The notes under the pieces are model-generated. The model was not told the origin of the DNA, searched no databases, and saw nothing but the letters and a program-made list of their open reading frames with translations. A DNA stretch of 52,955 nucleotides. It comes from Hydrogenobaculum sp. GTDB lineage: Bacteria; Aquificota; Aquificia; Aquificales; Aquificaceae. The position numbers were made by a program, and so were the translations under genes. Below are positions 39,175 through 49,482 of the stretch, in pieces (positions within the stretch are counted from its first letter, which is position 1; each line of letters begins with the position of its first letter). Location: assembly GCA_002878215.1 (NCBI GenBank), contig PNJC01000114.1:1-52955 (forward strand). The letters are read 5' to 3'.

Positions 39175-39989
39175 TTAATTTCTAATTCAGATCTTGCCAA
39201 AGCTGCTTCTATACTGTCTGGATAGAGCTTTATAAGCTCTTTGTATAAGTTTATAGCCGCTGATTTTTGTCCCATTTCTTTATATATGTTTGCCGCAGAA
39301 AAATACGCTGAAGGAGCCTTATCGCAAGATGGCAATTCGCCTTTTTTACACTTATCTATCAAAGACAGCAGTATAGCTAACGCTTCGTTGTTATGATTCA
39401 TAGCTTTTTCGGTCATCCCTAGCCAATAGTATGCGTTGTTTGTAAGTTTTGAGTGTGGGTTTTTTAATATAAACTCTTTGAAAAGCCTCTTGGCTTTTTG
39501 ATAATCACCAGACTGGTAAGCTCTGTAAGCCATTCCGTATAGCTCTTGAGGACTTTGAGGCGTGTTTGAGATAAGAGATTGCAAATTAGGAGATGAATTT
39601 TGAGTTTCAGAAGGAGCTGTAGAGTTTATTATAGTGACTGTGTTTGATAGATGTTTGATGCCTTTTGAAGGTTTTATGGCTGGTAAAGAGCTAAGGTTTG
39701 AAGGTGAGGGTGGTGTTTGAGAAGATATCGGTGGGGTTTGAGGTTCAGATTCTCCAAGGTTTTTTGTAATGTTGTTGTATGCAGAAAGTCCAAGCTTTAC
39801 CCTTAACTTTGCCAAAGACTCATCCAAAGAATCAAGCCTTCTATTTATTTCATTGATTTCTTGCTGTTGATACTGATACTGTTGCTGAAGCATAGCTATT
39901 GGATTTGGTCCTTGCTGTGTTGGTTCTGCACAAGAACTAAGAAGAATCGCCAACCCGCTCATTGCAAAAAACAATTTCTTTTTTTTCAT
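39171..39989 (-). CDS. YbgF/CpoB-like TPR lipoprotein
   Basis: LSSCAEP lipobox, coiled coil, YGMAYRAYQSGDYQKAKRLFKEFILKNPHSKLTNNAYYWLGM. Confidence 0.87.
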   Translation of the reverse strand: MKKKKLFFAMSGLAILLSSCAEPTQQGPNPIAMLQQQYQYQQQEINEINRRLDSLDESLAKLRVKLGLSAYNNITKNLGESEPQTPPISSQTPPSPSNLSSLPAIKPSKGIKHLSNTVTIINSTAPSETQNSSPNLQSLISNTPQSPQELYGMAYRAYQSGDYQKAKRLFKEFILKNPHSKLTNNAYYWLGMTEKAMNHNNEALAILLSLIDKCKKGELPSCDKAPSAYFSAANIYKEMGQKSAAINLYKELIKLYPDSIEAALARSELEIK

Positions 39990-40039
39990 GCTTTTATTTT
40001 AACATAGTTACGGTTTGAATTTTAGGTTAAAATAGATAT

Positions 40040-41506
40040 ATGGGATTTGTGCTTTATAATACGCTTAGTGCTGAGCTGGAAGAGTTTGTACCTATAAACC
40101 CTCCTCAAGTAAACATATACACCTGTGGTGTCACCGTGTACGATGATTCTCACGTAGGGCATGGAAGAAGCCTTATAGTATTTGATGTTTTTAGAAGATA
40201 CTTAGAAAAGCTAGGATACAGGGTAAAGTTTGTCAGAAATTTTACAGACATAGACGATAAGATTATAAACAAAGCAAACGAAGAAAACAAAGATTTTATG
40301 AGCATTGCAAACAGATATATAGCTAGATACTATATAGACATGGAAGCCATAAACGTAAAACCTGCCAACGTAGAACCAAGAGTTACAGAACACATGGAAG
40401 AGATAATAGAGCTAATCTCCAACCTTATCAAATTGGGCAAAGCGTACGAAAGCGATGGTGACGTATATTTCTCAATAGATAGCTTTAAAGATTACGGCAA
40501 GCTTTCAAAAAGAAGCCCAGAAGAACTAGAAGCTGGAGCCAGAATTGAACCCTCTTTAAAGAAGAGAAACCCTCTTGACTTTGCATTGTGGAAAGCGTCG
40601 AAATCCCACGAACCTGGCTGGGAATCCCCTTGGTCTTACGGAAGACCAGGTTGGCACACCGAATGTGTGGCTATGATATTTAAACACCTTGGAGAAACCA
40701 TAGACATACATGCCGGTGGTATAGACCTCGTATTCCCTCACCACGAAAACGAGATTGCTCAAGCAGAAAGTATCACTGGTAAACCTTTTGCCAGGTATTG
40801 GATGCACAACGGCCTCGTTACGGTGGGCGGTAAAAAAATGTCAAAATCTCTTGGAAACTTCGTTACTCTAAAAGAGATATATACAAAATACCATCCAGAT
40901 GTTTTAAGGCTTTTAGTGTTGTTTACACATTATAGAAGTCCTTTAGATTTTTCCTTTGAAAAGATGGAAGAAACAAAAAAAGCTTACGAAAGGCTAAAAA
41001 GCGCCATAGAAGAAATAGAACCTTTAAGAGCTATAGCAAAAGATGGAAACCCTATATTAGACATAGACTTTTATAGCTTGGAGAAAAACACCCAAGAGCA
41101 GTTTTACAAAGCTCTATCGGAAGACTTCAACACATCGCTTGCTATGGCTCACGTTTTCAACGCTGTAGCCGAGTTAAACAGAGCAAAAACAGAAAGCTTT
41201 AAAATAGGCTATATTACACCTAAAGAGCTTGAAGGATATCTGTTTTTGGCAAACAGCTTAAAGCAGACTTTGAAAGATATTTTTGGGCTTTTAGAAGAAA
41301 ACACTTTGCAAAATACCCTAAAGACGCTAGAACCAGCTTCAAGTGTAAATATATCCACAGAATTTTTAGAAATTTTGATAAAAGCTAGAAACTTGGCAAA
41401 AGAAAACAAAGATTTTAAGGTGGCAGATTTTATAAGGGATGAGCTTCTAAAGCATGGTATAAAGCTTGAAGATACAAAAGCCGGTACCATCTGGAAAGAG
41501 CTCTGA
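40040..41506 (+). CDS. cysS: Cysteinyl-tRNA synthetase
   Basis: [55 protein letters not shown]. Confidence 0.97.
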   Translation: MGFVLYNTLSAELEEFVPINPPQVNIYTCGVTVYDDSHVGHGRSLIVFDVFRRYLEKLGYRVKFVRNFTDIDDKIINKANEENKDFMSIANRYIARYYIDMEAINVKPANVEPRVTEHMEEIIELISNLIKLGKAYESDGDVYFSIDSFKDYGKLSKRSPEELEAGARIEPSLKKRNPLDFALWKASKSHEPGWESPWSYGRPGWHTECVAMIFKHLGETIDIHAGGIDLVFPHHENEIAQAESITGKPFARYWMHNGLVTVGGKKMSKSLGNFVTLKEIYTKYHPDVLRLLVLFTHYRSPLDFSFEKMEETKKAYERLKSAIEEIEPLRAIAKDGNPILDIDFYSLEKNTQEQFYKALSEDFNTSLAMAHVFNAVAELNRAKTESFKIGYITPKELEGYLFLANSLKQTLKDIFGLLEENTLQNTLKTLEPASSVNISTEFLEILIKARNLAKENKDFKVADFIRDELLKHGIKLEDTKAGTIWKEL

Positions 41507-42306
41507 TGCCATTTTACATAAGAATAGGCAAGTTTGCCGTATCGGCATTAGGCCTAATGATAACTATTTCCCTTTTTATTTCTTATGTAGTTTCTTTGCA
41601 AATTTCTAAATACGTAGGTATATTAAAATCACAAACAGAAAATATATTTTTGGCGGGGGCACTTTCTGGTATTTTATTTGGAAGACTATCTTACATTATC
41701 AAAAACCACGACCAGATACCAAACTTTGTAAGCGTTTTTCAAATATGGAACGGCGGTATTGACTATTATGGGACTATCATAGGCGTTATAATAGGAGTCG
41801 TTTCCGTGGCTTGGTTTTACAACATACCTATTTTAAAAGCCTTGGATATAACCTCTATCATAGGCTCTCTGATGCTTGGATTTGGTTATATATCAGCAGG
41901 CCTTGTAGGTTTTGGTTTTGGAAGACCTGTACCTTTGGCAGTAGACGTTACACCGGGGTTTCACCTTTTGAAAGCGTTTCCATTTTTTTATGTGGTTTAC
42001 AAGTTTGGCGATATAGCTCCTCCTTCTATTCCCTTTTATCCAGTGCAGTTTATCTACGGTGCGTTGTTTTTGCTATGGAGCATCGGCTTAATATTTTATG
42101 TGATAAAAAAACAAGATAGATTCATGGGAGAAGTGTTTTCTATTTTTCTTATACTTTACGGAATTTCAAATATGATGGTAGGATACTACACCACAAGCCA
42201 TGTTGTATTTGGTCATATTAACTTAGCACAGTTGTTTGGACTGTTAAGTTTTATATCTGGCTTTGTTATTTTGATGCTTTTAAAATCAGAAAAAACCAAC
42301 GTATAA
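41506..42306 (+). CDS. Divergent Lgt-family (prolipoprotein diacylglyceryl transferase-like) membrane protein
   Basis: Multi-TM; FQIWNGGIDYYGTIIG aligns with the Lgt WxGGxSFHGGLIG region, FYPVQFIYG with the HPSQLYE region; catalytic motifs absent. Confidence 0.65.
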   Translation: MPFYIRIGKFAVSALGLMITISLFISYVVSLQISKYVGILKSQTENIFLAGALSGILFGRLSYIIKNHDQIPNFVSVFQIWNGGIDYYGTIIGVIIGVVSVAWFYNIPILKALDITSIIGSLMLGFGYISAGLVGFGFGRPVPLAVDVTPGFHLLKAFPFFYVVYKFGDIAPPSIPFYPVQFIYGALFLLWSIGLIFYVIKKQDRFMGEVFSIFLILYGISNMMVGYYTTSHVVFGHINLAQLFGLLSFISGFVILMLLKSEKTNV

Positions 42307-42328
42307 AGATTTGCTATAATACTTCTAT

Positions 42329-43552
42329 ATGTACTACAACGAAGAAGATAGATATGCTAAGCACAAGAATCTAAAAAGGGTTCTTGTGTTGTTGGTGCTT
42401 GGATTCATTTTTTATGCCGGTTTTCAACTTTTCAAAGGTTGGCCAAAACCACAGTTAGAGCTTTCCTTGAAAAATCAACAGATACCAGGTTCTTTCAACA
42501 TTTCCTGGCCTACAGATATAAGGTATGGAGTAATTGGTACGCTACAAAGCGGTATCATATCAAAAACTCCAAACCAAGGTCAATGGCCATTGGCCAGCGT
42601 AGCTAAAATAATGACTGCTTATATAATCTTAAAAGACCATCCTCTTTCAATAGGACAAGATGGACCCACTCTTACCGTTACACAAAAAGAGGTAAACGAA
42701 TATGAATCTTTTAAAAAGGACGGTCAATCTGTGGTAAAAGTAGTCTTAGGCGAAAAGCTTACAGAAAGACAACTTCTAGAAGGACTCATGATACCATCTG
42801 CCAACAACTTTGCATATATATTGGCTAGATGGGATGCCGGTAGCGTGAAAGCTTTTGTAGATAAAATGAATAAAACCGCTCAAAACCTTGGTCTAAAAGA
42901 TACACATTATGAAGACCCGGCAGGTGCTAGCGCTGGGACCGTTAGCACGCCAACAGACCAATTTAAACTAACTCAGCTTGCCATGCAAATACCGACTTTT
43001 AGACATATAGTAGCTATGCCTCAGGTAAATTTACCTGTAGCAGGCATACAATACAACGTAAACTATGACCTTGGTAAAGACAACATAGTAGGCGTAAAAA
43101 CTGGTTCTTCTTTACCAGCTGGTGCAAACTTTGTCTTTGATTCAAAACAAGGCAACATAGATATACTTGGTGTAATCTTTGGGGCATCAGGTAAATCTCC
43201 CCTTATCACAGCCTTAAAAGATGCTATAGCCCTTATAGATATGACAAAAACTCAGCTATCTACCGAAAAACTTATATCAAAAAATCAACAGATAGGTTTT
43301 ATCAAAGTCCCTTGGATGAAAAAAGAAATTCCCATATTGGCATCTCAGGATTTTAGCACAGTAGTTTATCCTGGCATGAAGATAACTTACTCTCTTTATC
43401 CTATAAAGGATATAAAATTTCCAATCAAAGCAAACGAAGTAATCGGCACTCTTGTTATAAATTATGGAGATTCTAGCTACAGTATGCCGATAATAGCTTC
43501 TCAAGAGATAGAAGCGCCTAGTTTTTCAGATAGATTAAGGAGGGTGCTGTGA
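42329..43552 (+). CDS. D-alanyl-D-alanine carboxypeptidase (DacC/PBP5-type, S11)
   Basis: SVAKIM (SxxK), SAN, GVKTGSS (KTG); N-terminal TM. Confidence 0.9.
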   Translation: MYYNEEDRYAKHKNLKRVLVLLVLGFIFYAGFQLFKGWPKPQLELSLKNQQIPGSFNISWPTDIRYGVIGTLQSGIISKTPNQGQWPLASVAKIMTAYIILKDHPLSIGQDGPTLTVTQKEVNEYESFKKDGQSVVKVVLGEKLTERQLLEGLMIPSANNFAYILARWDAGSVKAFVDKMNKTAQNLGLKDTHYEDPAGASAGTVSTPTDQFKLTQLAMQIPTFRHIVAMPQVNLPVAGIQYNVNYDLGKDNIVGVKTGSSLPAGANFVFDSKQGNIDILGVIFGASGKSPLITALKDAIALIDMTKTQLSTEKLISKNQQIGFIKVPWMKKEIPILASQDFSTVVYPGMKITYSLYPIKDIKFPIKANEVIGTLVINYGDSSYSMPIIASQEIEAPSFSDRLRRVL

Positions 43553-43968
43553 AAAATTTTCTCATTGTAGGGCTTTTCATAGGAATAGGGCTTAAAATGG
43601 CTTTTGGTTATATAGGTGATTCATACGATACATTTTTAAAAGAGTACAAACATGTAAAGATTTTGAGCGTGGACAAAAACATTACGCCAAATGCCAAAAG
43701 AGCTCTTGAAATAGAAAAAGATGGTTTTAAGGTATACGCTCTCTTTGATGAAAAAGATATTTGCTACGAAGAATATACGTTAAAAAATAAAACCCTTCCA
43801 TCGCCAGATTTATTTATAAAAGAGGCTTCCAAGATAAAACCAAAGCTCTTGTTTAGGATACCTTTAAGAATGTCCGTATGGGAATACGATACCCCAAAAT
43901 ACAAAATTATTTACCAAACCTTTGGCCTACCAGGCTATCTTGGTGCCGATGCAAGAATAAAACAGTAA
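43549..43968 (+). CDS. Hypothetical secreted protein
   Basis: Signal-peptide-like N-terminus; ATGA-type overlap with preceding gene. Confidence 0.65.
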   Translation: MKNFLIVGLFIGIGLKMAFGYIGDSYDTFLKEYKHVKILSVDKNITPNAKRALEIEKDGFKVYALFDEKDICYEEYTLKNKTLPSPDLFIKEASKIKPKLLFRIPLRMSVWEYDTPKYKIIYQTFGLPGYLGADARIKQ

Positions 43969-43969
43969 A

Positions 43970-44749
43970 ATGGATTTAGACAAGATAAAGTTTATAGGTT
44001 TTTCAAATAAAAAGTTAAACAAATTTATAGACAAATCAAATTACATTTTTTGGGATTGGATAAATAGGTTAAAAGCCGAATATAAACTTCAGTATATAAA
44101 AATATACGGAAAAGACGCCGTATATTTTGGAAAAGAGTTTGGAAGGGCTCAGGTGTTTGTAAAGTTTGAAAACCTTTATAGGGGTATAATAACCCTCCGC
44201 AAAAAAGCGGTGGCAGTAGGTGTCTTTGCATTTTCTGATGATATATATCAATTAAACGTAAAACAGTTTAGATATCCTATTTTAGACGAAGCGGAAGAAA
44301 TAGTGGCAGGTCTTATAGACGCTATAAAATACAACGATTTAGAAAAATCCATAGAAGAAACTATAAAAAAAGAGGTTGTAGAAGAGCTTGGCATAGAACC
44401 AACATGGAATATATACAAAAGCTTGATGAAATCCAAAGCTATTTTTATAAAATCATTGTATCCAACCATAGGAGATTCTTCTGAAGAAGTATTTTTGTAT
44501 GTCTTATTTTTAAAAACCAAAAAAGAAGAGCTAGAACATCTTTGCAAAAAAGAAGCTGGCAACAAAGAAGAAAACGAATATACAAAGGTTTTATGCATAA
44601 AAGGCATAGAAAATATCTTAAAAAGAGATTACATAGACGCCAAAAGCTTTATAGTACAACTTTGGTTAAAAACCAAATACTTAGAATTCAAGCAATCTTC
44701 TTTTTCTAATTTTGAAGATTTTATTGAAAACTTGTATAAACAAAACTAA
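43970..44749 (+). CDS. Nudix-like protein with altered Nudix box
   Basis: VAGLIDAIKYNDLEKSIEETIKKEVVEELGIEP resembles ADP-sugar pyrophosphatase Nudix box. Confidence 0.6.
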   Translation: MDLDKIKFIGFSNKKLNKFIDKSNYIFWDWINRLKAEYKLQYIKIYGKDAVYFGKEFGRAQVFVKFENLYRGIITLRKKAVAVGVFAFSDDIYQLNVKQFRYPILDEAEEIVAGLIDAIKYNDLEKSIEETIKKEVVEELGIEPTWNIYKSLMKSKAIFIKSLYPTIGDSSEEVFLYVLFLKTKKEELEHLCKKEAGNKEENEYTKVLCIKGIENILKRDYIDAKSFIVQLWLKTKYLEFKQSSFSNFEDFIENLYKQN

Positions 44750-44785
44750 TAAATTAAATACCTATCATATGCTAAGATATTTAGT

Positions 44786-45538
44786 ATGGATTTAAAGCAA
44801 GAAACCCAAGAAGTACCGTTTTTTTTGGTATCTATACTGATAAACATATTTTTGTTTTCTGGTTTAGCTATGCTTTTCACCATGAGACCACTTCTAAGCC
44901 AATATCAAAATCCGCCTGTCAACGTACAACTGATAAATCCACCAAAAGAAGTACCAACTCCACCAAAACCTATAAAACTTCAAAAATTTCATATGAAAAG
45001 AAGTTATTCTAAGCCCTTAAGCCCTGCAAAAGGCTACAAACCCTCAATCGGCACCCATCATTTGCAAACAAGCGCATTGAGGCCAAAGCAGGTTTTTCAA
45101 AAAGGAGATATAAAAATACCCGTAGTACATCATCCACCGAAAGCACCGCCAAAAAACGTCAGCGTATTGTCATCTTTGGAAAAAGAAATTGAAGCCCAGA
45201 GAAGACAAGCTCAAACAGATATAGAAGGAGCCATAAAACAGGTGGGAAATTTAAGCGCCACTATAAGCTCAAGAGGGTCTTACCTTCATGAGGGTTCTAG
45301 GAAGCTCATATACACACCACCGGCTCCTATTATAAGAGCAGGTGAGTTTCCAGCGCCTGTGGTTTTAAGGATTTTTGTATCACCTTCTGGTTATGTCACT
45401 AGGGTTATTATCATCAAAAGAAGTGGTATAGCATACGTAGATAGAGAAGTGGTAAACTACGTAAGAAGGTTTAGATTTGAACCTATAAATGGACCGGTAG
45501 AAAGTGGTACAATTACTATCAACTTTAAAGGAGGTTAA
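44786..45538 (+). CDS. TonB-family energy transducer-like protein
   Basis: N-terminal TM, Pro-rich stretch, C-terminal FPAPVVLRIFVSPSGYVTRVIIIKRSGIAYVDREVVNYVRRFRFEP. Confidence 0.83.
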   Translation: MDLKQETQEVPFFLVSILINIFLFSGLAMLFTMRPLLSQYQNPPVNVQLINPPKEVPTPPKPIKLQKFHMKRSYSKPLSPAKGYKPSIGTHHLQTSALRPKQVFQKGDIKIPVVHHPPKAPPKNVSVLSSLEKEIEAQRRQAQTDIEGAIKQVGNLSATISSRGSYLHEGSRKLIYTPPAPIIRAGEFPAPVVLRIFVSPSGYVTRVIIIKRSGIAYVDREVVNYVRRFRFEPINGPVESGTITINFKGG

Positions 45539-45541
45539 GCT

Positions 45542-46144
45542 ATGCAAATTGAGTTTATCGGTAAGCACTTTGAAATCACAGAACACCTAAGGGCTTTTGT
45601 AGAGACAAAGCTATCAAAGTTTAGGAGGCTTTTAAGAGAAACTGGTGAGGACCAAACAGAAGTAGTAGTAACAATATCAAGCGCCAGAGCAAAACACACC
45701 GACGACAACATAAACAAAACTTCTATCTTCAGAGTAGACATAGACATATACATAAAAAGCAACGGCGGTGGTGCAGTACACGCTTGGGAAGAAGACAAAG
45801 ACGTATACACAGCTATAGATAGAGTAATAGATGAAATAGAACGTCAACTTTTAAAACTAAAAGAAAGAAGACTCAACTATCGTCGTAAAAGCTCAAAAAC
45901 AAAAGAAGAAATGAGGGAAATACCGCTAGAGCAAATTGAAGAAGAGCAAGAGGCCAAAACGTTTGTAATAGAAGAAACTTTTTCAGTGGAAAAGCCTATG
46001 AGCGTTGAAGATGCTATCTTAGAACTAACCGAAAACCATATGGTATTTTTACCTTTTATGGATACAAAAGACGGTAAGATAAAAATTTTGTACAGAAAAC
46101 GTTCAGACAGTTTTGGTGTTATTGACTTAGGTTGTAAAGGATAA
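45542..46144 (+). CDS. hpf: Long ribosome hibernation promoting factor
   Basis: MQIEFIGKHFEITEHLRAFVETKLSKFRRLL and C-terminal KPMSVEDAILELTENHMVFLPFMDTKDGKIKILYRKRSDSFGVIDL. Confidence 0.93.
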   Translation: MQIEFIGKHFEITEHLRAFVETKLSKFRRLLRETGEDQTEVVVTISSARAKHTDDNINKTSIFRVDIDIYIKSNGGGAVHAWEEDKDVYTAIDRVIDEIERQLLKLKERRLNYRRKSSKTKEEMREIPLEQIEEEQEAKTFVIEETFSVEKPMSVEDAILELTENHMVFLPFMDTKDGKIKILYRKRSDSFGVIDLGCKG

Positions 46145-46146
46145 GT

Positions 46147-47649
46147 ATGCCAAAGAATATTTTTGTTAACATTCTTATAGGAGCTTTTATCATAATAGGC
46201 TCTTTGCTGGTGGTGGCTTTCAAACCGGTAAACCTTGGCCTTGACTTGAAAGGGGGTATAAGCATGGTCTTAGCTCCCGATGTGGACAAAGTTATAAAAG
46301 AAGAGTATGAAAACACGGCCTCTGATATATCAAAACTTTTCTTGAAAAATCATATAAACGTGCTGGATGTTACACCTTCTCAAGACGGCATATACATAGA
46401 CTTATTAAATGCATCAGATTACAGCAAAGTTTATGAGCTTTTAAAGAAATACTACACAAACAGAATAGATGTTTCCAAAGTATCACCTCTTAAAGTTAAA
46501 GTTACATTTAGCTCTATCTATCTTAATCAGATAAAAGAAAATGTTATAACCCAAACGGTGGAAGTGTTAAGAAGAAGGGTAGACCAGCTTGGTGTAGTAC
46601 AACCTGTAATTACAAAATTAGGTAATTCAAAAGTTATGGTGGAACTGCCCGGCGTTATGGACCTAGAAAGAGCCAAAAAAGTCCTTGGGAAAACTGCCCA
46701 GCTTGAACTTATGGAAGTAGTGGACGCCTCGCCTTCTTTAGACGCTTTGCAAAAAGAGTTAAAACCAGATGAAAAAATATTGCCATCAAAAGATGGGCAC
46801 GAATGGTATTTGGTAAAGAAAAAACCCATAATAACAGGGGCTGATTTAAAAACCGCTTACGAGAGCACGGATAGTTTTAACAACCCAGCAGTTAGCTTTG
46901 AGCTAAACTCTAAGGGTGCCGAGATATTTGGTAATTTTACCCAAAGTCATATAGGTAAAAGGCTCGCTATAGTCCTTGACAACAGAGTAATGTCTGCTCC
47001 AGTTATTCGATCAAGGATATCTGACCAAGGACAAATAACTGGTAATTTTACACCAGACCAAGTAAGAGACTTAGCGGCTATTTTAAGGGCCGGTGCTTTA
47101 CCTACAACGCTTCATATACTTCAAGACGCCGTCGTAGGACCTACTTTGGGAAAAGCAGCTATAAAACAAAGCATCTATGCCGGCTTAGCGTCGTTTTTAT
47201 TTGTGGTGCTTTTGATAATAGCAAGGTATAAGACTGCAGGGGTCACAGCCACTATAGCAATAATAATGAATGGACTTCTTCTGTGGGCTGGGCTAGTACT
47301 TTTGGGAGCTACGCTAACATTACCAGGCATTGCAGGTATCATACTCAATATGGGTATAGCGGTAGACTCAAACGTCCTAATATTTGAACGTATAAAAGAA
47401 GAAATAGCAAGGGGCAACACGCTAAGAAAGGCTATAGAATATGGCTATAAGAGAGTGCTTAGCGCTGTTTACGATACGCACGCGACACTTTTGGTGGCGG
47501 CTTTGATACTTTTCCAGTTTAGCAGCGGTCCGGTAAAAGGCTTTGCCACCACACTCACCATAGGTACCATAGCCTCTTTCTTGTCAAACGTATATTACTC
47601 AAAAGTTATGATAGATATTTTAGCCAAATTAAGAATGCTTAAAATATGA
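46147..47649 (+). CDS. secD: Protein translocase subunit SecD
   Basis: LGLDLKGGISMVL, EVLRRRVDQLGVVQP, GIAVDSNVLIFERIKEE. Confidence 0.95.
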   Translation: MPKNIFVNILIGAFIIIGSLLVVAFKPVNLGLDLKGGISMVLAPDVDKVIKEEYENTASDISKLFLKNHINVLDVTPSQDGIYIDLLNASDYSKVYELLKKYYTNRIDVSKVSPLKVKVTFSSIYLNQIKENVITQTVEVLRRRVDQLGVVQPVITKLGNSKVMVELPGVMDLERAKKVLGKTAQLELMEVVDASPSLDALQKELKPDEKILPSKDGHEWYLVKKKPIITGADLKTAYESTDSFNNPAVSFELNSKGAEIFGNFTQSHIGKRLAIVLDNRVMSAPVIRSRISDQGQITGNFTPDQVRDLAAILRAGALPTTLHILQDAVVGPTLGKAAIKQSIYAGLASFLFVVLLIIARYKTAGVTATIAIIMNGLLLWAGLVLLGATLTLPGIAGIILNMGIAVDSNVLIFERIKEEIARGNTLRKAIEYGYKRVLSAVYDTHATLLVAALILFQFSSGPVKGFATTLTIGTIASFLSNVYYSKVMIDILAKLRMLKI

Positions 47650-48446
47650 CAATTTTAGTTTTACTCATATCTTTTGTGCTTGGAAGCATTTTTGGAAGTT
47701 TATTCAACGTTTTAATATATAGGCTTCCAAGGGGCGAATCTGTAGTTTATCCAAATTCCAGATGCCCTCACTGCGGACACCGCATAAAACCTTACGAAAA
47801 TATACCGATACTATCCTACATTTTTCTAAAAGGTAAATGTAGTGCTTGTAAAAACAAAATATCTATCAGATACCCCATCGTAGAAGCTCTTACAGGTTTT
47901 TACTTTTCCCTTTGTGTTTATGCTTTTTATATAAAAAATAATCCAGATTTATCTATATTGAATATAAAAGATATTGTCAAAACTATAGAAGCTGTTTTGT
48001 TTGGTTCAATCCTCATAGTACAATCTTTTATAGATTTAGACTGGTTTATACTTCTTGATAGCTTTAACTATGGTGGTATTTTGCTTGGACTTTTGTTTTC
48101 TTTAACTCCATACGGTTTTGTTGATATTAAAAGCTCTATACTGGGAATTTTATTTGGTGGTTTACTACCGTTTTTAATATACTATATTTATCTTAAGGTA
48201 AGAAAGATGGAAGGGCTTGGCATAGGCGATATAAAGCTTTTAGCGATGATAGGGGCTTTTGGTGGAGTCTATATGGTATTAGGTGCAATGTTTTTTGGTT
48301 CGGTTATAGGGCTTTTAGTAAGCATACCTACCATACTTAAAAATAAAAACATGCAATATTATATACCCTTTGGCCCATTTTTGTCTATGGGTGCTATATT
48401 GTGGATGTTTTTTGGCAAAGTTATAGAGAGAGTTTTATGGACTTAG
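47646..48446 (+). CDS. Prepilin peptidase (type IV leader peptidase)
   Basis: RCPHCGHRIKPYENIPILSYIFLKGKCSACKNKISIRYPIVEALTG; GLGIGDIKLLAMIGAFGG. Confidence 0.94.
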   Translation: MTILVLLISFVLGSIFGSLFNVLIYRLPRGESVVYPNSRCPHCGHRIKPYENIPILSYIFLKGKCSACKNKISIRYPIVEALTGFYFSLCVYAFYIKNNPDLSILNIKDIVKTIEAVLFGSILIVQSFIDLDWFILLDSFNYGGILLGLLFSLTPYGFVDIKSSILGILFGGLLPFLIYYIYLKVRKMEGLGIGDIKLLAMIGAFGGVYMVLGAMFFGSVIGLLVSIPTILKNKNMQYYIPFGPFLSMGAILWMFFGKVIERVLWT

Positions 48447-48715
48447 GACAAATAATCATAATACTAGTTATAGCGTATATAGTGCTTGGTCCTGAAAAGA
48501 TGATGGATGTAGCCACAAAGCTAGGAGAATTTACTAGAAAAACCAGAGAGTTCATAGACGAGATAAAAATGCAAGCTTACATAGAAAATGTAAACAAAAA
48601 AGTGTTAGAGCTTGAAAAAGAACAAACTAACACCGAGGAAAAGAAAGATGGAGAAGGAACTTCCGAAAGCTCCACTGATGGAGCATCTTCAGGAACTAAG
48701 GCAGAGAATACTTAA
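48437..48715 (+). CDS. Twin-arginine translocase TatA/TatB-like subunit
   Basis: MDLGQIIIILVIAYIVLGPEKMMDVATKLGEFTRKTREF; start adjusted from 48401. Confidence 0.87.
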   Translation: MDLGQIIIILVIAYIVLGPEKMMDVATKLGEFTRKTREFIDEIKMQAYIENVNKKVLELEKEQTNTEEKKDGEGTSESSTDGASSGTKAENT

Positions 48716-49400
48716 ATCTATAGCAGCTGTACTTATATTTTCTGCTATAAGCTTTTTCTACGCTAAGTATGTTTTTGAGATTTTAAAATATCCAATAGAC
48801 ATATACTATCCCGGTATGAAACTTATAACGTTATCTCCAACGGAACCTCTTTTTATAATGATGGAGATATCTGTAATAGTGGGAATAATTCTTGCTATAC
48901 CTGTTATCTTATATCAAATATGGAAATTCGTAGAGCCGGCTCTTTACCCAGAAGAAAAAAGGCTCGTTTTTCCTTTGGTGTTCTTTTCTTTGATATTGTT
49001 TGTAATGGGAGCTAGTTTCGCATATTTTGTAGTGCTTCCAATGGCTTTAAAATTTCTAATAGGTATAGGTTTTAGCCAGCTTAGGGCAAAACCCATGCTC
49101 TCAGCAGAGCTCTATATAAACTTTTTGCTAAAAATGCTTCTTGGTTTTGGTATAGCCTTTGAGATGCCTATTTTTCTTTTTATGCTACAAAGAGCTGGCA
49201 TAATATCTACAAAACAATTAAAAGCTTTTAGAAAATACTTTATAGTAGTAGCATTTTTTATAGGAGCTTTGATAGCCCCAGATGTTTCCACTCAAATCCT
49301 CATGGCCTTACCACTTATAGCCCTTTACGAAATATCTATATTTATAGGTAAATTTGCCGTTAAAAAGCAAAATACTTCAAAGGAGATACAAAAAGCTTAA
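48648..49400 (+). CDS. tatC: Twin-arginine translocase TatC
   Basis: PLMEHLQELRQRILKSI; LSPTEPLFIMMEISV; WKFVEPALYPEEKR; start adjusted from 48612. Confidence 0.95.
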   Translation: MEKELPKAPLMEHLQELRQRILKSIAAVLIFSAISFFYAKYVFEILKYPIDIYYPGMKLITLSPTEPLFIMMEISVIVGIILAIPVILYQIWKFVEPALYPEEKRLVFPLVFFSLILFVMGASFAYFVVLPMALKFLIGIGFSQLRAKPMLSAELYINFLLKMLLGFGIAFEMPIFLFMLQRAGIISTKQLKAFRKYFIVVAFFIGALIAPDVSTQILMALPLIALYEISIFIGKFAVKKQNTSKEIQKA

Positions 49401-49482
49401 CGGTTATTTAACTTTTTGTTTAAGCCGTGTAAAAATTATACATTAACTGTTTCAAATAGCTAGTTTGTAGTATAATAATTTT

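Noticed and set aside
41811-42119. 102-aa same-strand ORF inside the Lgt-like gene
   Set aside because: Out-of-frame internal ORF; the longer frame has coherent TM topology
46147-47649. secD frameshift or loss of secF as a pseudogene signal
   Set aside because: secD is intact; separation of secF from secD occurs in other genomes and cannot be judged from this window
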